NCBI GenBank assembly: GCA_944358385.1
Contig: CALVQW010000001.1
Span: 156,345 to 220,344 of the forward strand
Direction of reading: 5' to 3'
DNA: 64,000 nucleotides
Source of the DNA: an uncultured Clostridia bacterium
Lineage (GTDB): Bacteria; Bacillota; Clostridia; Christensenellales; CAG-917
The notes under the pieces were generated by a model that was not told the origin of the DNA, made no database searches, and saw only the letters and a program-made list of their open reading frames with translations. The translations under genes and the position numbers were made by a program. Positions within the stretch are counted from its first letter, which is position 1; each line of letters opens with the position of its first letter. Of the stretch, positions 35,642 through 43,411 are shown in pieces.

Positions 35642-35669
35642 GACCGCCCTTTACGAGGGCGGTCTTTTT
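35642..35669 (+). terminator. rpsT terminator
   Basis: GACCGCCCT (35642-35650) pairs with AGGGCGGTC (35656-35664), followed by TTTTT. The next 260 bp (35670-35930) hold no gene or recognisable element. Confidence 0.88.
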
Positions 35670-35930
35670 CGTTGTGTCCGCTCTGCCCTTCCGCCTTTGA
35701 CTTTCCGCACCGCGAGGATCGAGCGAACAAGGCGTGGGCGCGAACCTTGCGACGCGTCGTCGGCACAACGGAAAATGCGTGACACTCCGCGATCGCGTAA
35801 GACTTGCATCGAATTGCTCGTACGTGTGTCGCAAATGCTCCCTTTCTCTCGCGGGTGCGTCCGGCTTATCTCGCGGGCGAGTCGGGATCGTCTCGCGGAT
35901 GTCTGTCCCGTTTAAAAGCGCATCGCACTT

Positions 35931-35960
35931 AAAAACGCACCGTACTTTTGCGGTGCGCTT
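35931..35960 (-). terminator. Terminator downstream of the subtilase gene
   Basis: AACGCACCG (35934-35942) pairs with CGGTGCGCTT (35951-35960). Read on the minus strand it is followed by TTTTT. It lies 80 bp after the subtilase stop. Confidence 0.7.
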
Positions 35961-36040
35961 TTGCCGGTGCTTGGGGCTATAACGATTTAACAAAAAACCT
36001 GAATTTATGTGCGGAGCAAGGTTTCGCGGGGTTGCGGGCA

Positions 36041-37873
36041 TCACTCCGTGCGCGGACGAGCCTTTATTCTGACGATCAGCACTACGACGATGACCACGGC
36101 GACCAGTACCGCCGCGCCGCCGCAGACGCCCGCTATGACGGGGATGAGACGCTTTGCGTCCTCCACTCCGGACGCCGACACTCTCACTCCCATGCCTATC
36201 TCTTCTCCGTCCACCGCCACCGCCACGGTGAAATCGCCGTCCGCTGCCGGGGAGAACTCGAATGTATCGCCACGCGCCGCTTCCTTGCCGTTGACGTACC
36301 ACACCGTCACCGTGTCTGGGGAGGCATAGACCAAAGTGTCGATGCCGAAGGTGACCGTCTCTCTCCCGTTGAGGCGCACCACTCCGTCGTCATCCGCCCG
36401 CCGCGACATCGTGATGCGGGAATTTTCGGAAGTGGGCGTGAGATATCCCGTGCGTATGGTGAAGGTCTGCTCCGAGAGCTTGGTCGCGCCGTCGGGGGTG
36501 AAGATCTCCAACGTGACGTCGAAGCCTTCTATGTCATCCGCCACGACGCCCACAGTGACTTCCTGCCCTTCGACGCACATATAAAGACCGTTGCTGTAAT
36601 AGCTCCACGCGAATGACGCGCCCGCATCGAGATAGCCGCATTCCGCCGAAAAAGTCACCTTCGTCTCCGTGCCGAGAGTGAGAGAGCCGACGGACGCGGT
36701 GGGCGCGGACTCCGCCACCGCCGTGAGATAGATCTCCCCGCTCTCGTCGAGTGCGTAGGACGTCTCCGTGATCCCCGTAAAACTCAGCAGAGGGTAATCC
36801 CTGCCCTTATATTTCATACTTTCGCGGAATGTGCGAAGAAAGACCTCCCGCACATCGGACGCGCTCACGTCCGCCGCACCGTCATAGACGCCTTCGGCAC
36901 GCAGTTTGAAGGTGAGCAGAGCCACGGCGAACGCCGTGACCGGGGACGCCATGCTCGTGCCCGTGAGAGTTTTATATCCCATATTGCCGCCGTCCGCGCT
37001 GAGGATGTCCGTGCCGGGCGCGCATACGTCATATCTCCCGCCGTAGTTGGAACCCGAACCTATCTTCCCCTCGTGCATCACGGCGGTGCCGTCCTCGCCC
37101 TGCTCATAGTTCATCACTCCTACGACGTAGGAGTTCGCCGCGGGATAAAAGGGCTTTGTCACGGAAGAATTGCCGTAGTTCCCCGCCGCCGCCACGAACA
37201 CGGCTTTCTCCGCGTCCGACGCGGTGACGGCATCCCGCCAATCGATAGGCTCGTCACTGCCCAAAGAGAGGTTCACCACATCCGCGCCGCAGTCAAGGGC
37301 GTAATCCACGCCCTCCTCAACGTCGGCAAGCACAAAGGCGTTTCTGCCGCCGGTGTATTTCCCCGCCTTGACGGGCAGGATCTTGATGTAATCGGACAGC
37401 CCGAAGGCGCGTATGAGCAGTGCCACTATGCCCGTGACATGTGTGCCGTGAAAGTCCTGTGTCGCCCCGTCCGAGACGTCGTAGGTGTTGTTGATGGTGT
37501 TGCGGGAGAGGATCATGCCGTTCTCCCCGCGCAGAAACACGTCCTCCTCGCCGTCCGCGTCGAATATCTCGTGCCTGGTCTGCACGCCCGTGTCTATGAC
37601 GGCGATGACGACGGGATCCTGCTCTATCCGGGAAAGGTCGCCGCTTTCAAGGATGTCCCGTATGCTCTCACGCGCGGCGGCGACGTCGAGATAGTCCTCG
37701 GAAAAGTACCAATCTCCCTCCCCGCCCGTCTGCGCGAGATAGCCTTCCTCCAATGACTGCGCAATGGCAACAGGCGCGGATGCTCCCGCAAAATATGCCG
37801 CAAAGAAGAATGCCGCGCTCATCAGGAGCACGGCGATGAAAATTATCGTGTTTGTCGCGCGGCGGCGGATCAT
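36041..37873 (-). CDS. Membrane-anchored subtilisin-like serine peptidase (S8)
   Basis: The product is about 610 residues. It has an N-terminal membrane/signal segment (about 8-30), a short prodomain and an S8 domain with the triad in AVIDTGVQ (Asp94), FHGTHVTG (His142) and LTGTSMASP (Ser307). Two beta-rich, Ig-like regions follow (about 385-560), then a C-terminal membrane helix (AGVCGGAAVLVAVVIVVVLI) and basic tail. It probably acts outside the cell while anchored at one or both ends. The ATG overlaps the stop of the WG-repeat gene (ATGA), so the two are translationally coupled. Confidence 0.88.
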   Translation of the reverse strand: MIRRRATNTIIFIAVLLMSAAFFFAAYFAGASAPVAIAQSLEEGYLAQTGGEGDWYFSEDYLDVAAARESIRDILESGDLSRIEQDPVVIAVIDTGVQTRHEIFDADGEEDVFLRGENGMILSRNTINNTYDVSDGATQDFHGTHVTGIVALLIRAFGLSDYIKILPVKAGKYTGGRNAFVLADVEEGVDYALDCGADVVNLSLGSDEPIDWRDAVTASDAEKAVFVAAAGNYGNSSVTKPFYPAANSYVVGVMNYEQGEDGTAVMHEGKIGSGSNYGGRYDVCAPGTDILSADGGNMGYKTLTGTSMASPVTAFAVALLTFKLRAEGVYDGAADVSASDVREVFLRTFRESMKYKGRDYPLLSFTGITETSYALDESGEIYLTAVAESAPTASVGSLTLGTETKVTFSAECGYLDAGASFAWSYYSNGLYMCVEGQEVTVGVVADDIEGFDVTLEIFTPDGATKLSEQTFTIRTGYLTPTSENSRITMSRRADDDGVVRLNGRETVTFGIDTLVYASPDTVTVWYVNGKEAARGDTFEFSPAADGDFTVAVAVDGEEIGMGVRVSASGVEDAKRLIPVIAGVCGGAAVLVAVVIVVVLIVRIKARPRTE

Positions 37874-38781
37874 ATCCACTTCACGCTGCCGTCGGGGAAG
37901 ATGGTCCCCCAGCGGCCGTCTTTTTTCACCTTGCCCTCTCCCCCTTCAAAGGGAGTGGCGGCGTCGTAGATGAAGGGGATGACCACTTCGTTGTCCTTGT
38001 TGATGTAGCCGCACTTGCCGCCTTTCACGACGCTGGCAAGCCCTTCCGAAAAGCTCATCGCGGTCTCGTACTCGAAGGGTATGACAACATTGTTCGCGGC
38101 GTCGATATAACCGCACTTTTCGTCGAGTTCGACTGCGGCAAGTCCCTCTTTGAAAAAGAACACTTCATCGTACATCGCGGGGATGACGGTCTTGAATCCG
38201 TCATAAAAACCCCATTTTCCGCTCTTTTGGATCTTTCTCCACTCCGGAACGGGGAGCGGCTCGGTGAGTTTTTTAGGTCTCTCCTCCCTCTCCTTGCGCA
38301 CGGCTTTCTGTTCGGGCTGTCTGCTCTCCCTGCGACGCTGTTCCGTGCCGTTCCTGCTCTCGCTTTTACGTGGAACGGACGCCTCGTCCGCATAGAAGGA
38401 CATCCCTTCCCTCTCCAGCCCGCGTTTCAGGGCAAGGAGCATCTTCTTGTTGAAACCCTGCACCTTGAACATATCGCGTTCGGTGCGGCTGACAAGATCC
38501 CCCGCGGTGGTGATGCCTTTCAGGGAAAGCAACCCCACAACTTCCTCCGTCACGCCCAGAGCGGCAACGGGTATGGCAAGTTTGTCGGCGGGATATTTGG
38601 AGTAGACCGCCTCCATGATCTCCGACCTGCGGGCGGCTTTGCCCGCGCCGCCGTTTTTCTGCGGTCTGCGTCCGCCCGTGCGGGAGGGAGCTTCGCGGCG
38701 CGCATCCGGTCTCCCTTCCGCGCGGCTCTCCTGTCTGCCCTCGGTTTTCCTGTCGTTGAAATGAAACTTTTTGTTCGCCAT
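37870..38781 (-). CDS. WG-repeat protein with RNAP alpha-CTD-like domain
   Basis: The 303-residue protein has a basic, disordered N-terminus (1-55). Next comes a helix-hairpin-helix region resembling the C-terminal domain of RNA polymerase alpha (about 72-128, LGVTEEVVGLLSLKGITTAG). A charged linker (130-175) and about four WG beta repeats follow (KSGKWGFYDGFKTVIPAMYD, CGYIDAANNVVIPFEYE, CGYINKDNEVVIPFIYD, KKDGRWGTIFPDG). There is no signal peptide. The function is unknown; it is coupled to the membrane subtilase. Confidence 0.7.
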   Translation of the reverse strand: MANKKFHFNDRKTEGRQESRAEGRPDARREAPSRTGGRRPQKNGGAGKAARRSEIMEAVYSKYPADKLAIPVAALGVTEEVVGLLSLKGITTAGDLVSRTERDMFKVQGFNKKMLLALKRGLEREGMSFYADEASVPRKSESRNGTEQRRRESRQPEQKAVRKEREERPKKLTEPLPVPEWRKIQKSGKWGFYDGFKTVIPAMYDEVFFFKEGLAAVELDEKCGYIDAANNVVIPFEYETAMSFSEGLASVVKGGKCGYINKDNEVVIPFIYDAATPFEGGEGKVKKDGRWGTIFPDGSVKWI

Positions 38782-38798
38782 TTTTTTACCTTACCACG

Positions 38799-38827
38799 AT
38801 TTTAGCATATTACTCTTTATATTTCAA
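38799..38827 (-). promoter_or_regulatory. Promoter for the WG-repeat/subtilase operon
   Basis: TTGAAA (38822-38827), 17-bp spacer and TAAAAT (38799-38804) on the minus strand; the leader is about 12 nt with an AAGG element. Confidence 0.65.
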
Positions 38828-38842
38828 CAAATCCCAATAGTC

Positions 38843-38871
38843 TTGACGTAACTTTTCCTTTTGGCTATAAT
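38843..38871 (+). promoter_or_regulatory. Promoter giving a leaderless transcript of the beta-propeller gene
   Basis: TTGACG (38843-38848), 17-bp spacer and perfect TATAAT (38866-38871). The ATG at 38878 starts 7 nt after the -10 box, and no ribosome binding site is present. Confidence 0.75.
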
Positions 38872-38877
38872 TGCGTT

Positions 38878-41313
38878 ATGAAGTCGCTGTCGAAATTTGC
38901 CGTTATCCTTCCTTTCATATGCCTGCTCCTTATTGCGGTGATGCTCTTTTCGGCACTCGCCCCCGCAGGTGTGGCATCGGCGGAAGATGCGGCTTTTGAC
39001 ATCATCTATCCCGAAAGCGGCTACTTCCCCATAGAGAACGCCACCTTCCTTGCCGCAAGCGAGGATCTTTTCGTCGTATATGACGAGGCTTCGGACTCCT
39101 TCATCTGGTCCGCACACAGCCGCGAAAAGGTGTCCCGCATGTCTGCGGCGGAGTGTCCCGACATCGACGGCATTTGGCTTGCGGGAAGCGTCCTTCTAGT
39201 GTCCTACGGCGGCGATTCCCCCGCATTCGGCATCTGCGACCTCTCCTCTTCCACCCCCTCGATCTCGGACGCGAGCGCGATAAGCGATCCCGCAAACGTC
39301 TCCTACATCGCGGCGGACGAGGAGCGTTTCTACGTCAAGTACGACTCCTACCTCACCGTCTACTCCGCCGCTGATCTCTCCGTGGTGGGCGAGGAGCAAG
39401 TGACGCTCTCCCCCGCGCTCATCGGTCCCAACATCTTCATCGCCGATAATATGACGGTGTACGTCTACGCCGCCGAGTACGGCGACAGGAACTACTATGT
39501 GCTGGACCTGGGCAGCAAGATCGCGGAGAGCTTTTACAATGAGATCTACCCCTATTCCGTCGCTCTCTCGTTTGCCGACGACATAGTCTACGCCTCCAAC
39601 GAGAGCGGCATAGTCGCCGTCGATCTCGCCACTTCCAAGACGGAGTTCCACACCGGGATAGCCTGCACCAACGAGACGGTGTTCGCGGTGGGCGGCGGCA
39701 GGATATACGTCCTTTCGGATGGCGCGCTCGTCGTCTACTCCGTCACCGCAACGGGGGAAAACAGGGGCGCGGAATATGAATGCACGCTCGCCATACGCGG
39801 CGAAGGTGAGGATCTCCTTTCCGATCCTTCCGACGTCCTCGTCACCCTCGCCGGCACTTTCATCGCGGACAAAGGCAATTCCCGCATAGTCATGCTCACC
39901 TCCGCATCCTCCTCGGTCATCTCCCTGCCCGAGCCGCCCGTGGCACTCGCCGCGGACTCCTCCGGCGGTATACACGTCGCATCCGAAAGCACCGTCTATT
40001 CCCTCACCGTGTCGGACGGCGCATTCTCGGCGCAACCCTACTGCTCCGTCCCCGAAGGCGAGAAGATAAATGACATCGCGCACACGGGATCGGTGCTGGT
40101 GATACTCACCGATTCCGCCCTCTACTTCCGCACCTTCCGCGGCTCACCCCAACGCGTCGCGGATGTCGGCGACGGCATCGCGCTCACGGCGGCGCGCGGC
40201 GACGTCATCTATCTCATGACCTCAGCAGGCGTGCGCGTGTTCTCCGCGGAAAACGGCACTTACACTCCTCTTGTGACGCTCTCGGACGACTTCTCACAGG
40301 CAAGCGATCTCGCCGTGGACGCAGCAGGCACACTCTTCGTCTCCTACGCGGAGGAAGGCAGGATAGCCGCTTTCTCTCACAACGCGTCCTCCCTCACTCT
40401 AGAAAGGGAATACACCCTCACCCACCCCCTCGCCGAAGCGCGTCCCGAAAAACTCGCTCTCGACGGCAGCAAGGCGGTGTTCGTCTCCGCCTCCTGCTTT
40501 GCGGGCGTGATCGAGGTGGGAGCGGTGAGCAGCGGCGACTATCACCCCGCACTCCCCGATCCCGACTCCGCAAGCGGCATCTCCTTTGCCGTTATAGACT
40601 CCGACACCTACCTCTTCGGCGAGCCTTCTCGTTTCGACACCGTCTCCCCCGCCGCGCAAGGCACAGTCGTGCTGTGCTATGACGGCGCGTCCGATTGGGC
40701 GGACTACACCTTTGTCTATTTCGCGGGCAAGACGGGGTATGTAGACTCCTCTCTGCTCTCTCCCGTCTCACCCTCGCTTGACGGCGGCGCGTACACCGTC
40801 GGCGCGGGCAGCGTGCTCTATCCCCACCCCGTCAGCGATGACACCCTCACTTTGAGAGAGGACGCCGTGATCACCGTCACGGACGACGCCGCGGGGCTTG
40901 ACGACGGCGCGTGGGCAAGGGTGTCCTACGGCGGCAGCACCTACTTCGTGCGCGCCGACGCGCTCACTCCCTACACTCCCCCCGTCCCCGAACGTGAAGA
41001 AAAATTCGGACGCGCCTCCGCCGACCGCGCGGGCGGCATAGTCAACATCTACTCCCTGCCCGATCTCTCCTCCGCATCCATCGCCGAAGTAGTGGACGGC
41101 ACGCGTATGGAGATCCTGGGCGAAGAGGGCGATTTCTGGCTGGTCTCGCTGGGCGACATCACGGGCTATGCCGCAAAATCCGAGGTGGAGCTTGAAGGTC
41201 TCACCACCGTGCAGATAGTCTCCATAGTGTTGTGCTGCGCCGTCGCCGTGACGGGCGTCGTGGTCTTTGTCGTGCTGTGGCAGGCGCGCAAAAAAGAAAA
41301 AGAAAAAGAATAG
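38878..41313 (+). CDS. Secreted or membrane-anchored beta-propeller protein with SH3-like domains
   Basis: The 811-residue protein has a signal peptide (1-34, ending GVASAEDA), then about 550 residues of repeated short beta strands (for example VAVDLATSKTEFHTGIACTN) consistent with one or two beta-propellers of NHL/PQQ type. Two SH3-like segments follow (about 600-690 and 700-770, NIYSLPDLSSASIAEVVDGT). A C-terminal membrane helix (VQIVSIVLCCAVAVTGVVV) and KKEKEKE tail anchor it. It is probably displayed outside the cell. No enzymatic motif is seen. It is divergent from the WG-repeat/subtilase operon, possibly a joint surface system. Confidence 0.65.
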   Translation: MKSLSKFAVILPFICLLLIAVMLFSALAPAGVASAEDAAFDIIYPESGYFPIENATFLAASEDLFVVYDEASDSFIWSAHSREKVSRMSAAECPDIDGIWLAGSVLLVSYGGDSPAFGICDLSSSTPSISDASAISDPANVSYIAADEERFYVKYDSYLTVYSAADLSVVGEEQVTLSPALIGPNIFIADNMTVYVYAAEYGDRNYYVLDLGSKIAESFYNEIYPYSVALSFADDIVYASNESGIVAVDLATSKTEFHTGIACTNETVFAVGGGRIYVLSDGALVVYSVTATGENRGAEYECTLAIRGEGEDLLSDPSDVLVTLAGTFIADKGNSRIVMLTSASSSVISLPEPPVALAADSSGGIHVASESTVYSLTVSDGAFSAQPYCSVPEGEKINDIAHTGSVLVILTDSALYFRTFRGSPQRVADVGDGIALTAARGDVIYLMTSAGVRVFSAENGTYTPLVTLSDDFSQASDLAVDAAGTLFVSYAEEGRIAAFSHNASSLTLEREYTLTHPLAEARPEKLALDGSKAVFVSASCFAGVIEVGAVSSGDYHPALPDPDSASGISFAVIDSDTYLFGEPSRFDTVSPAAQGTVVLCYDGASDWADYTFVYFAGKTGYVDSSLLSPVSPSLDGGAYTVGAGSVLYPHPVSDDTLTLREDAVITVTDDAAGLDDGAWARVSYGGSTYFVRADALTPYTPPVPEREEKFGRASADRAGGIVNIYSLPDLSSASIAEVVDGTRMEILGEEGDFWLVSLGDITGYAAKSEVELEGLTTVQIVSIVLCCAVAVTGVVVFVVLWQARKKEKEKE

Positions 41314-41376
41314 CGCAATTTGTTGCAAAATCTAAACGGATGTTATATAATGACACGGCAATCAAGAGAACAACAT

Positions 41377-41453
41377 CTGGGTGTGGCGCAGCTTGGTAGC
41401 GCGCTTGAATGGGGTTCAAGAGGCCGGAAGTTCAAATCTTCTCACCCAGACCA
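41377..41453 (+). tRNA. tRNA-Pro (GGG anticodon)
   Basis: The 77-nt cloverleaf has acceptor CTGGGTG / CACCCAG, anticodon stem CTTGA / TCAAG with loop ATGGGGT (anticodon GGG), T-arm GGAAGTTCAAATCTTC, and encoded CCA. A partial duplicate of its 3' end lies at 41666-41686. Confidence 0.95.
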
Positions 41454-41456
41454 CGC

Positions 41457-41488
41457 AAGAGCACAGTGACAAAGGTCGCTGTGCTCTT
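41457..41488 (+). terminator. Hairpin after tRNA-Pro
   Basis: AAGAGCACAG (41457-41466) pairs with CTGTGCTCTT (41479-41488), with an inner GAC/GTC. The U-tract is poor, so it may serve as a processing or weak termination hairpin. Confidence 0.6.
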
Positions 41489-41492
41489 CGCA

Positions 41493-41515
41493 TTGTCGGG
41501 GGTGAGGCGATGATG
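41493..41515. repeat. 23-bp repeat, copy 1 of 2
   Basis: It begins TTGTCGGGGGTGAG and ends CGATGATG. The second copy (42444-42466) differs at one base (G to A). The two copies bracket the first toxin-antitoxin pair. Confidence 0.75.
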
Positions 41516-41665
41516 TCCACACGTGACGCTCACGCCCGCTCGTCCCACTCCCCCCCGTTCGTCTTACCGTTGATGCTCCGCTACGCTCCGTTTGCTCTCC
41601 CGCCTTTCGTATCGCCCTCACCGACACTCTCGCGTCCCTTCGCTGTTCCGTCGCCGCGCTCCTTA

Positions 41666-41686
41666 CAAATCTTCTCACCCGGACCA
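41666..41686 (+). repeat. Duplicate of the tRNA-Pro 3' end
   Basis: This 21-bp stretch matches tRNA-Pro 41433-41453 (start CAAATCTTCTCACCC, end GACCA) with a single mismatch. It looks like an attachment-site direct repeat or the relic of a second tRNA-Pro. The 212 bp between the copies contain no gene. Confidence 0.8.
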
Positions 41687-41687
41687 G

Positions 41688-41718
41688 AGCGTCGCGGACT
41701 TAACTCGTCCGCGACGCT
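41688..41718. other. Perfect palindrome after the tRNA-Pro remnant
   Basis: AGCGTCGCGGAC (41688-41699) pairs with GTCCGCGACGCT (41707-41718) around a 7-nt loop. The hairpin follows the remnant just as another hairpin follows the intact tRNA, but the stems are unrelated in sequence. Confidence 0.7.
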
Positions 41719-41761
41719 TACTCTTCGAAAGCATAATCCATAAAAGGCTTATAACACTCTC

Positions 41762-41799
41762 TTGACAACATATCATAATTTTGATAAAATATTGATATG
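41762..41799 (+). promoter_or_regulatory. Promoter and operator of the Phd/RelE-type module
   Basis: TTGACA (41762-41767), 17-bp spacer and TAAAAT (41785-41790). The inverted repeat CATATCA (41769-41775) / TGATATG (41793-41799) overlaps the promoter, as expected for autorepression by an antitoxin-toxin complex. Confidence 0.72.
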
Positions 41800-41813
41800 A
41801 AAAGGAGGCTGAT

Positions 41814-42071
41814 ATGGTAATCAAACCTTCATCCGAACTCAGGAACAACTATAGACAAATATCCGAGCTGGTCAATTCCGGAGAAACGGTGTTCCTCACC
41901 AAAAACGGCACCGGCGACATGGTGCTGATGAGTCAGGCACTCTATGATCGCATGACATCTATGATGAGGCTCTACTCCGATCTCGCGATCAGCGAACGCC
42001 AGCTCCGCAACGGAGATCTGCTTGATGACAGTGAGGTCACCACATCCATCAATAAATTGATCGGGAGATGA
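41814..42071 (+). CDS. Antitoxin, Phd/YefM family
   Basis: The 85-residue protein starts MVIKPSSELRNNYRQISELV and has the Phd/YefM DNA-binding fold pattern SGETVFLTKNGTGDMVLMSQ. The C-terminal half should wrap around the toxin. AAAGGAGG precedes the ATG. It overlaps the toxin start by 4 bp (ATGA). Confidence 0.85.
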   Translation: MVIKPSSELRNNYRQISELVNSGETVFLTKNGTGDMVLMSQALYDRMTSMMRLYSDLAISERQLRNGDLLDDSEVTTSINKLIGR

Positions 42072-42370
42072 ACATGAAGCTTAAATGGACTTCGCGGGCG
42101 CATGAGCAACTGTATGAGATCATCGAGTACATTGCCAAGGACAGCAAGAAAAATGCCGGCGAGATCTTTGACAGGATCCATTCTTCCGCTCTGAAACTCG
42201 TAGACTTCCCCGAGATGGGTGCTCATCCTCATGATGAAAGACTGCTCCGCTCCGGCTATCGTATGCTGGTGGTGGAGAAATTCCTCATACTTTACATGAT
42301 CGACGGAGACACAGTCGTCATCATGGGCGTAGTCCACGGCGCACAACAGTACGAGCACCTCTTCAAGTAG
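42068..42370 (+). CDS. RelE/ParE-family toxin
   Basis: This 100-residue protein has the plasmid-stabilisation (RelE/ParE) pattern LKWTSRAHEQLYEIIEYIAK, FPEMGAHPHDE and YRMLVVEKFLILYMID. Family members either cleave mRNA on the ribosome or inhibit gyrase; the sequence resembles the ParE-like group but this is not decisive. It follows its antitoxin with a 4-bp overlap; a second ATG at 42074 is an alternative start. Confidence 0.86.
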   Translation: MNMKLKWTSRAHEQLYEIIEYIAKDSKKNAGEIFDRIHSSALKLVDFPEMGAHPHDERLLRSGYRMLVVEKFLILYMIDGDTVVIMGVVHGAQQYEHLFK

Positions 42371-42443
42371 TCTTTTAGCAATTGACGGCGGGAAAATCTT
42401 TTATAATACACTTGCCTTTTCCGTCAAAAGTGCGCTCCCATTT

Positions 42444-42466
42444 TTGTCGGGGGTGAGACGATGATG
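42444..42466. repeat. 23-bp repeat, copy 2 of 2
   Basis: It matches 41493-41515 with one substitution. It lies between the two convergent toxin-antitoxin modules. Confidence 0.75.
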
Positions 42467-42475
42467 ACGTTATCA

Positions 42476-42505
42476 AACAAGGCTCGACGGATGTCGAGCC
42501 TTGTT
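42476..42505 (-). terminator. Terminator after doc
   Basis: AACAAGGCTCGAC (42476-42488) pairs perfectly with GTCGAGCCTTGTT (42493-42505). It may also stop the convergent RelE-type operon. Confidence 0.75.
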
Positions 42506-42532
42506 CCAATAATCATTTGGTTTGCCGAGATG

Positions 42533-42910
42533 TCAGATTTCATGGGATCCGATCCATTCCAAAAGGTCGGCATGGCTCATCTCGCCCGATGCGATCCCAA
42601 GTCCGACGGCGGCAATTTCGTCGTTGGTGGCTTTGAGGCGTATCCCGTTGACCTCAAGAAAAGTGAGCATCACATATATGCCTATCCTTTTGTTGCCGTC
42701 GACAAAAGCGTGGTTTGAAATGAGGCTATACCCTATCCGCGCCGCCTTCTCCTCTTTTGTGGGATAGAGTTCCTTGCCGTCGAATGTTGCATATGCGCTC
42801 TCAAGAGCGGAATCAAGCAGTCCGAGATCGCGCACATCAGCACTTCCGCCCGTCTCGGCAGTTATCAATTGATGTAGCAATAGTACTTTGTCCCGCCCGA
42901 ATTTTATCAT
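42533..42910 (-). CDS. doc: Doc-family toxin (Fic fold)
   Basis: The 125-residue protein has HAFVDGNKR (67-75), matching the HxFx(D/E)GNKR Fic/Doc motif, and DVRDLGLLDSALE upstream, typical of Doc. Doc phosphorylates and inactivates EF-Tu. It overlaps the Phd antitoxin gene by 4 bp. Confidence 0.9.
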   Translation of the reverse strand: MIKFGRDKVLLLHQLITAETGGSADVRDLGLLDSALESAYATFDGKELYPTKEEKAARIGYSLISNHAFVDGNKRIGIYVMLTFLEVNGIRLKATNDEIAAVGLGIASGEMSHADLLEWIGSHEI

Positions 42911-43149
42911 TTTGCAAGCTCCTCGAATGCGGGACGATATCGCTCCAATATCCTGCGCGCCACGACATCGATCTTTTCGTCGTCGGTGAGATCGAGGTAT
43001 GCACTCGAATTGATATCAAGCAAGACATACTTGGGGCGGTTGTTCTTGAAGATCACGGCAGCTCCCGTGGAGTCCGCAACGCGCGCGACACGGGAAAAGT
43101 TTTGATTTGCTTCCGTCATCGAAACTATCTGTTCGGTCTTTATCGTCAT
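42907..43149 (-). CDS. phd: Phd-family antitoxin
   Basis: The 80-residue protein starts MTIKTEQIVSMTEANQNFSR and has the Phd/YefM fold, with AAVIFKNNRPKYVLLD. It neutralises Doc and should repress its own promoter. GGAGG lies before the ATG at 43149; ten further upstream codons are open but lack a start context. Confidence 0.88.
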   Translation of the reverse strand: MTIKTEQIVSMTEANQNFSRVARVADSTGAAVIFKNNRPKYVLLDINSSAYLDLTDDEKIDVVARRILERYRPAFEELAK

Positions 43150-43167
43150 ATCCGTACCTCCAAAGAT

Positions 43168-43196
43168 ATTATATAACATGAATAGGACAAAATCAA
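43168..43196 (-). promoter_or_regulatory. phd-doc promoter
   Basis: TTGATT (43191-43196), 17-bp spacer and perfect TATAAT (43168-43173) on the minus strand. Confidence 0.72.
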
Positions 43197-43301
43197 CCTA
43201 TAATTTATTCAATGATGTTGCGAAGAATAAAATTTTATATGTAGGACGCGAGTGCGGAGCGGGCAAAGGTGTTTGATCGTATGATCCAACCGATAAAAGC
43301 A

Positions 43302-43325
43302 CAGCCGCGGCATTTGCCGCGGCTG
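43302..43325 (-). terminator. Terminator after nrdB
   Basis: CAGCCGCGGC (43302-43311) pairs with GCCGCGGCTG (43316-43325). On the minus strand a TGCTTTTATC tail follows. Confidence 0.78.
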
Positions 43326-43411
43326 CACATGACTGTTACGGGCGCGAAGCCCGATGGGAACATTATTATTGCACGATTTCCGCACGGTGTCAAGCGCGGT
43401 GCGGGGACATC

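Noticed and set aside
41570..41690. A second tRNA-Pro gene
   Set aside because: Only the last 21 bases match the tRNA; the T-arm 5' strand, anticodon arm and acceptor 5' strand are absent.
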